Shown: piece by piece, positions 1 to 7,667 of the stretch | How the letters are laid out: each line of letters opens with the position of its first letter | Position numbering within the stretch: position 1 is the stretch's first letter | Program-made: the position numbers and the translations under genes | Notes under the pieces: model-generated | The model's database searches: none | What the model was told of the DNA's origin: nothing | What the model saw: the letters and a program-made list of their open reading frames with translations, nothing else | Source of the DNA: SZUA-430 sp034440175 | GTDB taxonomy: Bacteria > Pseudomonadota > Alphaproteobacteria > Micropepsales > Micropepsaceae | Direction: 5' to 3' | Assembly: GCA_034440175.1 (NCBI GenBank) | Contig: JAWXBO010000073.1 | Coordinates: forward strand, 1-12,796 | Length of the DNA stretch: 12,796 nucleotides

Positions 1-503
1 CTTTCGGCCGCCGCCCTCGGCACAAAGAGAACTGGACGCGCGCCGCTCAAAAGCGCCGCCTCATATCCCTCGCGAACACTCCCGTTGTCCGCCTCGTCGA
101 TTATAGCGCCGAACACGATCAGATCGCACAAGCGGCTTTCGCGCTCGATCTCACTGGAAAAGTCACCCTGCACGATCTTCAGCTGCGTCGTCGCGTCCGT
201 GCGTGCGCCGGGCTTGTCTTTGAGTTCGATGCCATATTTTTCCACCGCCATGTTGAACGAGTCCAAGGCTAATTTTTGCGCCTCGTCGGCGGCCTTGATC
301 GCGGCATCGATCATATACTGCGCGGCATAACCACTCACATCCGCGCCGATGTACCCGTAGGCGCCCGCCCGCGCGGGGTGAAAGCGCACAAACAGCACTT
401 CGACATGGGCGCCGAATTGGCGGCCGAGTGTGAAACCAGACTGGATGGCGGATTTGTCGTTCAGCGAACCGGAGACCGGCACGAGAATCTTGCGGTAGGA
501 CAT
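1..503 (-). CDS. Universal stress protein (UspA family), 3' part cut off by window edge
   Basis: Reading leftward from an ATG at 503-501, 167 codons stay open to the window edge. The N-terminus, MSYRKILVPVSGS, is the classic first strand and loop of the Usp alpha/beta nucleotide-binding fold. A later strand reads DLIVFGA and the end of the domain reads SGARPVLFVP, which matches the last strand of a Usp domain. An AGG sits a few bases upstream of the start. Usp proteins are cytoplasmic, often bind ATP, and support survival under starvation or oxygen limitation. Many alphaproteobacterial members have two tandem domains (about 280 residues), so a second domain may lie beyond the edge; this is inference. 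A FixK-like site at 557-570 lies about 54 bases upstream, suggesting low-oxygen control. The family is clear, the specific role is not. Confidence 0.88.
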   Translation of the reverse strand, partial: MSYRKILVPVSGSLNDKSAIQSGFTLGRQFGAHVEVLFVRFHPARAGAYGYIGADVSGYAAQYMIDAAIKAADEAQKLALDSFNMAVEKYGIELKDKPGARTDATTQLKIVQGDFSSEIERESRLCDLIVFGAIIDEADNGSVREGYEAALLSGARPVLFVPRAAAE

Positions 504-556
504 AACGAACCTCGTCAACATTTCGCCCGAGGATACGCCGTGCAGATGGCCTTGCC

Positions 557-570
557 TTGCGCCGGATCAA
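557..570 (-). promoter_or_regulatory. Possible FixK/FNR box upstream of the usp gene
   Basis: TTGCGCCGGATCAA matches 8 of the 10 conserved positions of TTGAT-N4-ATCAA. It also fits the relaxed Bradyrhizobium FixK2 pattern TTG(A/C)-N6-(T/G)CAA exactly. Its centre is about 60 bases upstream of the usp start on the minus strand, a reasonable place for an activator site. Eight-of-ten matches occur by chance several times in a window this long, so this site rests on position and gene type rather than on the match alone. Confidence 0.45.
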
Positions 571-643
571 TGTTTTTCCGCCGTTGCTGGCTATAGCTTG
601 CTCATGTGAGAGAAATCCGGTCGAAAACTGCAGAGCCCCGGCC

Positions 644-1098
644 ATGACAAATGTTTCCCTTCCCCATCATGCTTGGGTCCTCGTCGGCGATGGGCGCAAG
701 GCGCTTGTTCTGCGCAACGAAGGCGACGAGACGTTCCCCAATTTGCAGGCGACCACGGTGTTCATTGACCAAGCAAACCCCGCCACGTCGTAGATCGGTA
801 GCGACCGGCCCGGGCGCTCCGTCGAACATTTCAGCAGCCGACGCAGCAGCATAGAGCAGACCGATTGGCACGAGATCGCCGAACACCGCTTCGCCCAGGG
901 CGTGGCATCCACACTCTGCGCCCGCGATGACGCGGGTGACATCAGCGCGCTCGTGGTCGTGGCGCCGCCCAGGACGCTGGCCGAGCCGCGTCACTCGTTC
1001 TCGGACTCGCTGCTGCGCAAGATCATCGCCGAGGTCAACAAAGACCTGACGAAACACCCGGTCTCGAACGGTTGTTGACAAACAGCGCCAAGAAGTAG
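644..1098 (+). pseudogene. Host attachment family protein gene, broken by in-frame stop and 3' frameshift
   Basis: The reading frame opens with ATG at 644. It encodes HHAWVLVGDGRKALVLRNEG and then DETFPNLQATTVF, typical of the host-attachment (baeRF-like) family. It stops at TAG 791-793 after 49 codons. The same frame continues directly with GSDRPGRSVEH, EQTDWHEIAEHRFA, ALVVVAPPRTLAE and IIAEVNKDLTKHPV, all conserved blocks of that family, so the TAG is a nonsense mutation within one gene. In this frame the protein ends at TGA 1076-1078. Shifting frame at about 1064 gives ERLLTNSAKK and a TAG at 1096-1098, which resembles the usual C-terminus (IERLLT), so a second small deletion near the 3' end is likely. 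A full-length member would be about 150 residues. The family's biochemical role is poorly known; the name comes from plant/host attachment annotation. Confidence 0.8.
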
Positions 1099-1140
1099 CC
1101 GGGCCGCGACAGGCCACCGGCGGGCGGCTAGACTGGGCCC

Positions 1141-3168
1141 ATGACAGCCGACGCCTCCACAGACGAACTCGCCGGTGCACCGCTTTTGGCCGCCCAAGAT
1201 GCCAATGCACGGCTCGTCCGCATTCTCGATACCGCGGACGATGCCATCATTTCAATCGACGAGAACCAGACCATCACATTGTTCAATCGCGGCGCCGAGA
1301 GGATCTTCGGTTATACGGCAGCCGAAGTCATCGGTTCAAACCTGAAAAAGCTGCTGCCGCCGAAATCGGCTCACGCCCACGAAGAACTCGTGCGCCAGTT
1401 TGGCGCGTCCCATGTGCAATCGCGCCGCATGGGCGAACGCGGCACTGTCGCGGGCCGCCGCAAGGACGGCTCGGAGTTTCCGGCGGAAGTCTCAATTTCA
1501 AAGGCGTCCGCGAGCGAGGGGCTAACCTACACCGCGATCCTGCGTGACATCAGCTTGCGGGTCAAAGCCGACCAATTGCTTCGTGAGCGCGAGCAGCGAT
1601 TGCGGTTGGCTTTGTCTGCCGGACAGATGGGCGTATTCCAGATCGACGAGACATCGGGCATCGGACAATACGATGAAACCGCATTGCGATTGCTGGGACT
1701 GCCGATGACGCAGGCAGAGTCACCGGCAGAGTTCCTTATTGACTGCGCCCATCGAAACGACCGCGAAACAGTTCGCGCCAGACTTGCCAGAGCACGCCAG
1801 GACGGAGGCGACTACGACCTCGAACTCCGAGTCCCTCTTTCCGGCGACCGCGTCCGTTGGATCGCAGCACATGGATTCTGCGAGCTGGATGCGCAGCGCC
1901 TCGCCTTCCGGACAACCGGGGTCCTCTACGACATCACCGACCGCAAGGCAATCGAGCAGGCGCTGGAAGCACGCGTCGAGGAACGAACGGCGGCCCTACG
2001 GAATGAAATCGAACGGCGCGAGGAAGCGCAAGCCGCCCTCGTGCGCTCGCAAAAACTCCAGGCTGTCGGCGAGCTCGCCGGAGGGATGGCGCACGACTTC
2101 AACAACCTCTTGACCGTGATTACAGGCAACCTCGAACTGTTGGGGCTTCGGCAACTGGACGACAAGGCGCGCGACCTGATACGTCGCGCCGGTCAAGCGG
2201 CCAGTATGGGCGCGCGGCTCGTCGGCCGCCTGCTGACCATCGGAGGAAGACAACGGTTACAGCCGATCGATCTTGATTTGAACGAGATCACGCGAAGCAT
2301 GACCGACGTGTTGAAGCGAACATTGGGCGACGCCATCGAGATTCAGGCGTCGTTCGCCGCCGATCTGCGGCCCGCGCTCGCCGACGTCAGTGAGGTCGAG
2401 AATGCGATCCTGAACATCGCGATCAACGCACGCGATGCCATGCCCGGCGGCGGAAAACTAGTCATCATGACGACGAACAAGTCTTTAGGGCCGGACGATG
2501 TCGTGGGCGAAACGGGGCTACGGCCCGGCGACTATGTCATGCTCTCGATCAGCGACACGGGAACCGGCATGCCGCCGGAGGTTCTGGCGCGCGTTTTCGA
2601 GCCGTTCTACACCACCAAGCCCGGGCGCGGCACGGGCCTCGGCCTCAGCACGATATATGGTTTTGCCAAGCAGTCGGGCGGCCATCTGACGATTTACAGC
2701 GAAGTGGGCAAAGGCACGTCCGTGCGCCTCTATCTGCCACGCGCAGACGGTTCAAGAATAGCACACGCGCATGAGCCCCAATCGCCAATTGAAGAGGGCG
2801 CCGCCGGCGAAACCGTGCTTGTGGTGGAAGACAATGCAGACGTGCGCGACGTGACAATCAAACGCCTCGACACGCTGGGCTACCGCGTCGTCGCCGCGGC
2901 AAATGCACCGGCGGCGATTGCGATCCTCGAGCGGCGTGATGATTTCGATCTCGTGTTTTCCGACGTGATCATGCCGGGCGGCATGTCGGGCTTCGATCTC
3001 GCGCGCTGGGTGCGCGCCAACAAGCCGTCGATCAAGGTGCTGCTCACCTCCGGATTTACCGGTGAGATCGCGAAGAGCGGCGACGCCGATCCGGTGGATG
3101 TGGAACTCCTGCGCAAACCTTACGCGATCGCCGAACTGGCGCGCGCCGTGCGTGAGGCGCTGTCGTAG
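1141..3168 (+). CDS. PAS-PAS hybrid sensor histidine kinase with C-terminal receiver
   Basis: This 675-residue protein has two PAS domains (about 22-140 and 150-272), a charged coiled-coil linker (about 268-300), HisKA, HATPase and receiver domains. The phosphorylated histidine is H318 in MAHDFNNLL. The N-box starts near N421 (NAILNIAINARDAM), the G1 box is DTGTGMP near 472, and the G2 box is GRGTGLGLS, ending at S503. The receiver begins near 558 with acidic residues E563 and D564, has phosphoacceptor D608 in SDVIMPGGMSG, and ends with the LLRKP lysine loop. No membrane segment or signal peptide is visible, so it is a soluble cytoplasmic sensor. The first PAS shows no obvious haem-binding signature and its ligand is unknown. 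An in-frame TAG lies just upstream (1129-1131), fixing ATG 1141 as the first ATG, though its ribosome binding site is weak. No response regulator lies beside it on the same strand, so it is an orphan; its partner could be the OmpR-type regulator at 5669-6388. Confidence 0.93.
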   Translation: MTADASTDELAGAPLLAAQDANARLVRILDTADDAIISIDENQTITLFNRGAERIFGYTAAEVIGSNLKKLLPPKSAHAHEELVRQFGASHVQSRRMGERGTVAGRRKDGSEFPAEVSISKASASEGLTYTAILRDISLRVKADQLLREREQRLRLALSAGQMGVFQIDETSGIGQYDETALRLLGLPMTQAESPAEFLIDCAHRNDRETVRARLARARQDGGDYDLELRVPLSGDRVRWIAAHGFCELDAQRLAFRTTGVLYDITDRKAIEQALEARVEERTAALRNEIERREEAQAALVRSQKLQAVGELAGGMAHDFNNLLTVITGNLELLGLRQLDDKARDLIRRAGQAASMGARLVGRLLTIGGRQRLQPIDLDLNEITRSMTDVLKRTLGDAIEIQASFAADLRPALADVSEVENAILNIAINARDAMPGGGKLVIMTTNKSLGPDDVVGETGLRPGDYVMLSISDTGTGMPPEVLARVFEPFYTTKPGRGTGLGLSTIYGFAKQSGGHLTIYSEVGKGTSVRLYLPRADGSRIAHAHEPQSPIEEGAAGETVLVVEDNADVRDVTIKRLDTLGYRVVAAANAPAAIAILERRDDFDLVFSDVIMPGGMSGFDLARWVRANKPSIKVLLTSGFTGEIAKSGDADPVDVELLRKPYAIAELARAVREALS

Positions 3169-3187
3169 TTCACAGCCGCAAGGCCGA

Positions 3188-3970
3188 TCAAATCGGGAAG
3201 CTGCGCCATATGATGTAAGCCGCGACCGCGAGAACAATTCCCGCGAAGACTCGATTCAACAGCCCCTTGCGCGCGGAAAGTTGCGTCGCCAAGCCAAGTC
3301 CGGCCATTCCGCCGCCAAGACCGCCTAGAATGAATTCGCCGGCGATCCGCCAGTCGACAAGCCCATCGGCGGCATAGGATACCGCGGTCGTCAAGCCGAA
3401 CGCGCCAACGGAGAACAGGGACGAGCCGACCGCGTTCAGCATAGCCATGCCGCTGCCCACCATGATGCCGGGCACAATAAGAAACCCACCGCCAATTCCG
3501 AAAAATCCGGCAAGCAACCCGGTCAGCAATCCGATGGCCACGAGCCTGACCGCAATCGCCGGCGTGATGCGCACGTTGGGATCGCCTTCGGTTTTGCGCG
3601 GCCAAAACATTGCAAGCGCGACCGCGACCATGACCAGGCCGAATAGGAACAAGAGCTGCTGGCCGTCGACGAGCTTGCCCAGTATGGAGCCGATGAACGC
3701 GCCAGCCACGCCGGAACCGCCGAAAACCACCGCGCACGGCCATTTCACGTTGCCCGCGCGCGAATGGGCGATCAGATTGGCGAAGGCGTTGACAGAGACG
3801 GCCAAGGCGCCGGTGCCAATCGCCACATGCGGGTTTGCGACGCCGACGACATACAGCAACAACGGCACGGCAAGGATCGACCCGCCGCCGCCGACCACCG
3901 CAAGCGTGAGCCCAACCATGGCGCCCGACAGCACGGCGAGCAGATCGGCAATGCCGGGGTCGAATGTCAT
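3188..3970 (-). CDS. TSUP family permease (sulfite exporter TauE/SafE-like)
   Basis: This is a 260-residue, almost wholly hydrophobic protein with about eight membrane helices in two inverted halves. Each half carries the family's glycine-rich hairpin: VVGGGGSILAVP at 25-36 and GFFGIGGGFLIVPG at 155-168. TSUP proteins move small organosulfur or sulfite-type anions across the inner membrane; the substrate here cannot be read from sequence. The start at 3970 is chosen because GAGGG lies 6-8 bases upstream and the next residues (MTFDPGIADLLAVLSG) lead straight into the first helix; a 23-residue upstream extension (to 4039) looks non-coding. The gene converges on the histidine kinase with only 19 bases between stops and no clear terminator hairpin. 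The region upstream (3971-4190) holds no gene. It contains a TATACT on the minus strand at about 4055-4060 that could be a -10 element. Confidence 0.9.
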   Translation of the reverse strand: MTFDPGIADLLAVLSGAMVGLTLAVVGGGGSILAVPLLLYVVGVANPHVAIGTGALAVSVNAFANLIAHSRAGNVKWPCAVVFGGSGVAGAFIGSILGKLVDGQQLLFLFGLVMVAVALAMFWPRKTEGDPNVRITPAIAVRLVAIGLLTGLLAGFFGIGGGFLIVPGIMVGSGMAMLNAVGSSLFSVGAFGLTTAVSYAADGLVDWRIAGEFILGGLGGGMAGLGLATQLSARKGLLNRVFAGIVLAVAAYIIWRSFPI

Positions 3971-4190
3971 CGTGTCCCTCTTCGCAACTCCATTTGAGGC
4001 AATTCGATCAGCGATGTCGGCGAGGCAAACGCCGCGCAAACACCGAAAGGCGCCAGTATACTACGGTTTGGGTAATGCAAAGCATCAGTATCAACCCTGA
4101 CTTCGATCTAACTTTGTTCGTCCGTCTCGTGCCCGCAAGGATGCGATCAAAGCTCCTAACTGGGTGACGCGCGTAATGCGCTCTGAGCGC

Positions 4191-5055
4191 TTAGGCCGCG
4201 CTCACGCCTAACGCCGCCCCGATCCCGAATGTTGCAGCACCTGCTATGCCGCCTATCAGCAGCATGCGCAAGCCACCCCACAACGCATTGCGTCCCGAGA
4301 ACAGGCTGAGCGCCGCGCCGACCCCGAACAACGCGCAACCGGACAGCGTCGCGGCGATAGCCACCGCCTGCGTCCCCGCGCCGAGCAGAAACGGTGCCAA
4401 CGGCAGGATCGCTCCCAGCGCAAACGCGACGAATGACGAGCTCGCCGCAATCCATGGTGAACCGAGATCATCGGGATTCAGACCCAACTCTTCGCGCGCC
4501 AACGTGTTGAGCGCCTGCTGGGGATTAGCGACCAGCCTCGTCGTGATCGTGCGCGCCTCCGCCAGCGGCACGCCACGCGCCGCATAAATCAAAGCAAGCT
4601 CCTCGGCTTCTTCCGCCGGGTAGCGTTCCAATTCGTCGCGCTCTTGACCGATCTGGTATTCGAACATCTCACGCTGCGACAGCATCGACACGAACTCGCC
4701 CGCCGCCGCGATGGCGTCCCCCGACGTCGTGCACATCCTTCGGCATTACGTGCCCAACGGGAACGGCACTGTCGTAGACGGACAGCCCCCGAATCTTGGA
4801 CGCCGCCAGGATCGCCCTGCACCGGCGCGGCGACAGCACGCGCACGATCGCCGCGACTAGGCGCGATCTGGGATCGGGACGAAACAAGGGCGGCTTTTGC
4901 GCCAAGGACTGTGCGATGATGCCTGCCTGGCGCTCGGCGGCAACCGCCAAGTCGCGAAACAATTGGCCTACCTTCCGATCACTTTCGGCGTCCGCGACCT
5001 CGCGATAAAGCCATGCCGAAGCAATCTCCTCACGCCAGCGTTTAACATCCGACAT
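4191..5055 (-). pseudogene. VIT1/CCC1 family iron/manganese transporter with N-terminal ferritin-like domain, internal deletion and frameshift
   Basis: The 5' part starts at ATG 5055 with AGGAG about ten bases upstream and encodes MSDVKRWREEIASAWLYREV, then IRGLSVYDSAVP and DVHDVGGRHRG. This is the ferritin-like N-terminal domain of bacterial VIT1/CCC1 proteins. Around 4698-4712 the sequence jumps, in a different frame, to AAAGEFVSMLSQREMFEYQI, YPAEEAEELALIYAARG and LAREELGLNPDDLGSPW. Three further hydrophobic helices follow to TAA at 4191-4193. Intact members carry about 45-50 residues between these blocks, including the first helix and the conserved FGVNDGLVSN-type motif; these are absent here. 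The first frame runs out at about 4669. The loss of a membrane segment together with a frameshift cannot be a simple sequencing error. It lies 14 bases downstream of the membrane protein at 5070-5603, probably co-transcribed. Confidence 0.85.
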
Positions 5056-5069
5056 GTGATTGCGCTCCT

Positions 5070-5603
5070 TCAGCCTGCTGCCGACGACAACGGTTTCAAA
5101 TCGATCTTGGCGGCCGCAAGGCGCCGGTAAAGATTGCGGCGCCGTGCGAGCGGCCACCAGTCGTAGAGGAATATTTCGAGCGGCTTCCAGTTCGCGACCC
5201 AACCCATGATGATCAGGCTCTCCTGCACGATGCGCCCCAGCGGCGCGCTACCGATCATGGTTTCGGCGTATTGCGCCGCAACGACGCAGGCGACAAGCAC
5301 GCTCACGCCGATGGCAAGCGACATGCGCCCCACGCGAAACAACTCGCGTAGATCGCGCGAAATCGCCTCGGCGCGATGGGAAAAGAACCGGTTCATACCG
5401 CCGGCCGTTTCGAGCGCCGCATGCGATTGCGCCTGAACCTCGGGCAGATGAACGACGATGCGCAGTGCGTGATCGCCCGGCAACTCGCGTGCCCAGCCGA
5501 CGATGAATTCCTCCGCATCCTTGTCGAGATCGCGGTCGCGGAACGGATAGGGGTCGAGCGACTCGAACAGCTGCGCCACTTCCTGCACAGTCAGTTCGAT
5601 CAT
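5070..5603 (-). CDS. Conserved membrane protein of unknown function
   Basis: This 177-residue protein begins MIELTVQEVAQLFESLDPYPF. Its soluble N-terminal half (about 1-92) includes EEFIVGWARELPGDHALRIV. A hydrophobic helix spans about 97-116, a second hydrophobic stretch spans about 125-145, and an aromatic segment EIFLYDWWPLARRRNLYRRL follows with a strongly basic face at the end. The last residues (IDLKPLSSAAG) are probably cytoplasmic. I recognise this layout as a conserved hypothetical protein, but no function can be assigned. The ATG at 5603 has no good ribosome binding site. It lies 65 bases after the response regulator stop and 14 bases before the VIT1-type pseudogene, all on the same strand, so the three were probably one operon. 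This suggests a job at the membrane under the same stress, which is inference. Confidence 0.75.
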   Translation of the reverse strand: MIELTVQEVAQLFESLDPYPFRDRDLDKDAEEFIVGWARELPGDHALRIVVHLPEVQAQSHAALETAGGMNRFFSHRAEAISRDLRELFRVGRMSLAIGVSVLVACVVAAQYAETMIGSAPLGRIVQESLIIMGWVANWKPLEIFLYDWWPLARRRNLYRRLAAAKIDLKPLSSAAG

Positions 5604-5668
5604 CGAAATTTTGGACGGTTCGCTCGTTGTTCGTCTCCAACCGATTCGCGGGTTATTCCTTACCCCGA

Positions 5669-6388
5669 TTAGACCTTTAGCACCTCGACGGCGAACACGT
5701 AACCGATGGCGCGCACGGTCTTGATCAGTTTTGGATGATCGGGTTCCAGTTCGATCTTCTTGCGCAGGCGCGCGATCTGCGTGTCGATCGAGCGGTCAAG
5801 CGGCGACCAGTCGTGGCCTTTGAGCAAATCCATAATGTTGTCGCGCGACATGACGCGGGCCGGGCGCGCGACAAACATCTCGAGCAGATTGAATTCGGCA
5901 GTCGTCAACTCGATAACCTGGCCGTTCGCGTTCTTCAGCTCCCGCAGGTGCGGATGAAGCTCGAAGCCCTCGAAGCGATAACACGCTTCCTTGTGCTGCC
6001 CGGCGAGCGCGGCGGCCTGGCGATTGTCCGGCTGATAGCGCCGCAAAACGGCCCGAACCCGGGCCAGGACTTCACGCAGGTGAAACGGCTTGGTGATGTA
6101 ATCGTCGGCTCCAAGTTCCAGGCCGACCACACGGTCGATCGGGTCTTGCTTGCCGGTGATCATGATGATGGGCACGTTGCGCTTTGTCCGAACCTCGCGG
6201 GCCAGAGCAAACCCGTCTTCGCCGGGCAGATTGACGTCGAGCGTGATGAGATTGACCGGCTGCTTCTCGATGTGCGCACGCAGCTCCGTGCCATCCCCGG
6301 CCTCGCTGACGCGATACCCCTCCAGCTCGAAATACTCCCGCAAAAGTGTACGAATCTCCGGCTCATCGTCAACGATGAGGACCCGCAC
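5669..6388 (-). CDS. OmpR-family two-component response regulator
   Basis: This 239-residue protein has a receiver domain (1-about 115) and an OmpR/PhoB winged-helix DNA-binding domain (about 140-235). Receiver residues are complete: acidic pocket D7 and D8, phosphoacceptor D51 (LDVNLPGEDG), T78 (MITGK) and K100 (ITKPF). The effector domain shows ELTTAEFNLLEMF, VMSRDNIMDLL, DRSIDTQIARLRKKIE and the wing KTVRAIGYVFA. The first codon is GTG at 6388-6386; no ATG gives a complete receiver, and residues upstream in frame do not resemble the family. The ribosome binding site is weak. It should bind direct repeats near promoters after phosphorylation. No kinase gene is adjacent; the hybrid kinase at 1141-3168 is the only candidate in view. 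It is divergent from the Crp/Fnr gene (6575-7321), with 186 bases between starts. Confidence 0.93.
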   Translation of the reverse strand: MRVLIVDDEPEIRTLLREYFELEGYRVSEAGDGTELRAHIEKQPVNLITLDVNLPGEDGFALAREVRTKRNVPIIMITGKQDPIDRVVGLELGADDYITKPFHLREVLARVRAVLRRYQPDNRQAAALAGQHKEACYRFEGFELHPHLRELKNANGQVIELTTAEFNLLEMFVARPARVMSRDNIMDLLKGHDWSPLDRSIDTQIARLRKKIELEPDHPKLIKTVRAIGYVFAVEVLKV

Positions 6389-6574
6389 CGGATCCCGCAG
6401 GGTCCTAGGTTTTGTGCCACGTTCTTCAGTCAGAATGTCCCGCCTTTGCAGTCCTTCTGCGACATAGTCCGTTTCACTTTCTTACATTTCGTCACAATCA
6501 AGACAAGCGCCGGTCGCACCGGCCTGATTTCTTCAGCTGCGTCAACACCCAATGACTTAGCTGAGGAAAAGACA

Positions 6575-7321
6575 ATGTTAACGAGCGCCCACCACGCCGA
6601 ACCCGCCAGCGCCTGGACCTCCACCCACAGCAGAATCGCGCCGCGCCGACTCCGCTGTGCGCTCGACGACTGTTTTGCGCAAGCCCCCGTGCGCCAGTTG
6701 AAGGCCAAAGAGCCGCTCTTTGCCGAGGGTGACAAAAAGTCGAATGTCTACAAAATCGAGAGTGGCGCGGTTCTGATCTACAAGATCCTGAATGATGGCT
6801 TTCGCCAGATCGTGAACTTCGCCTTCCCCGGCGACTATGTCGGCCTGGAGTTATCGCCCCTCTACACCTATGACGCTCAAACGATTGCCCCGACCCGCAT
6901 TCGCTCTGTGTCATCGATCGCGCTCTGGCGGCAGGCGCGGGAAGACGCGACTGTTGTTGATGAGATTTTTGAAATATTGTCGCGAGAAATCTCAGCCGCG
7001 CGCGGTCATTTTCTGACCATCGGCCGGCTGAGTGCCACCGGCCGCATCGCCGCGTTCTTGCTTGCGTTGGCCGAGCGCAACGAACGCAAGTCGCTCGATG
7101 CGATAAATATCCAGCTGCCGGTGCGCCGGAGTGACATCGCCGACTTCCTCTGCCTTTCAGTCGAAACGGTCAGCCGTTCGTTGACCGAACTGAAGACCGC
7201 GCGCATCATCAGTTTACGCGGCTGGCGCCAGATCAAACTCGCCAATCGCGAGGCGCTGAAGAGTCTCGCTGACGGCGAAACGACAGACGACTGCCTCAGC
7301 CAATGGCGCAAGGCGGCGTAG
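6575..7321 (+). CDS. Crp/Fnr family transcription regulator, FixK-like
   Basis: This 248-residue protein has a cyclic-nucleotide-binding-type beta barrel (about 43-125: FAEGDKKSNVYKIESGAV, then FAFPGDYVGLE), a dimerisation helix (about 128-160) and a Crp-type helix-turn-helix (about 165-230). The recognition helix reads LSVETVSRSL, with E197, S200 and R201. These are the residues which in FNR and FixK proteins read TTGAT-N4-ATCAA. Cysteines C28 and C33 do not form the four-cysteine set that binds the FNR iron-sulfur cluster, and there is no central cysteine near FNR C122, so direct oxygen sensing by a cluster is unlikely. C193 lies at the turn of the DNA-binding motif, where an oxidisable cysteine (as in Bradyrhizobium FixK2) might matter. 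GAGGA precedes ATG 6575 by about nine bases. Matching boxes occur at 11013, 11125 and 12166. It is probably part of a low-oxygen regulatory chain. Confidence 0.9.
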   Translation: MLTSAHHAEPASAWTSTHSRIAPRRLRCALDDCFAQAPVRQLKAKEPLFAEGDKKSNVYKIESGAVLIYKILNDGFRQIVNFAFPGDYVGLELSPLYTYDAQTIAPTRIRSVSSIALWRQAREDATVVDEIFEILSREISAARGHFLTIGRLSATGRIAAFLLALAERNERKSLDAINIQLPVRRSDIADFLCLSVETVSRSLTELKTARIISLRGWRQIKLANREALKSLADGETTDDCLSQWRKAA

Positions 7322-7328
7322 CGGGGGC

Positions 7329-7661
7329 TCAACTCTCCGCGATACGGCGATAGGCATTCGCAATCCGCTCGCGCACGGCGGGCGGCTGCTCGTTGATCGC
7401 CGCAGCCATGCTTCGCAATTCATTGCGAAGTCCGTGAATCTGATCGAGCAGTGACAGTAAAAGCGGTACTGTGTCTTCATCGAATTCCAAGTCATGTTCC
7501 AGGTTGCACAGTAGCCGCACGCGCGCAACGTCGACCTCGTGAAACAGGGCGGCGCCCTCGTGCCGCTCCGGCTTGACCCAGCCCAGGCGAATCCACTTAT
7601 GCAGCCGCTGGACCGACAGAACGCTCACTTCGCGAACCAGATCTTCCTCGTTGATGGCCAT
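7329..7661 (-). CDS. cbpM: Chaperone modulator CbpM
   Basis: This 110-residue protein has a MerR-like N-terminal part (SVQRLHKWIRLGWVKPER, about 16-33) and a helical C-terminal half (about 55-110). That is the normal size and layout of CbpM, which binds the J domain of CbpA and blocks its stimulation of DnaK. The partner gene cbpA ends six bases upstream on the same strand, with GGAG overlapping its 3' end, so the two are translated from one message. The stop is seven bases from the stop of the convergent Crp/Fnr gene. Confidence 0.87.
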   Translation of the reverse strand: MAINEEDLVREVSVLSVQRLHKWIRLGWVKPERHEGAALFHEVDVARVRLLCNLEHDLEFDEDTVPLLLSLLDQIHGLRNELRSMAAAINEQPPAVRERIANAYRRIAES

Positions 7662-7667
7662 GGCCGT

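Noticed and set aside
602..1210. Minus-strand open frame of about 200 codons
   Set aside because: It is the shadow of the host-attachment gene and kinase start; the plus strand carries recognisable family blocks.
4081..4094. FNR-like site before the TSUP gene
   Set aside because: Only seven of ten positions match and one half-site is absent.
3447..4100. Plus-strand open frame of about 217 codons
   Set aside because: It is antisense to the TSUP permease. Its proline- and threonine-rich product is typical of the complement of a glycine-rich membrane gene.
4669..4736. ORF from 4736 to 4191 as an independent small membrane protein
   Set aside because: It begins with non-family residues before the VIT1-type block, has no ribosome binding site, and follows directly on the out-of-frame N-terminal half of the same family.
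6487..6500. FNR-like site TTCGTCACAATCAA before the Crp/Fnr gene, hinting at autoregulation
   Set aside because: Eight of ten positions match but the left half-site is poor; several such matches are expected by chance.
5735..6574. Long plus-strand open frame joined in frame to the start of the Crp/Fnr gene
   Set aside because: It is antisense to the response regulator gene, whose domain residues are complete. The Crp/Fnr protein has its own ATG and ribosome binding site at 6575.
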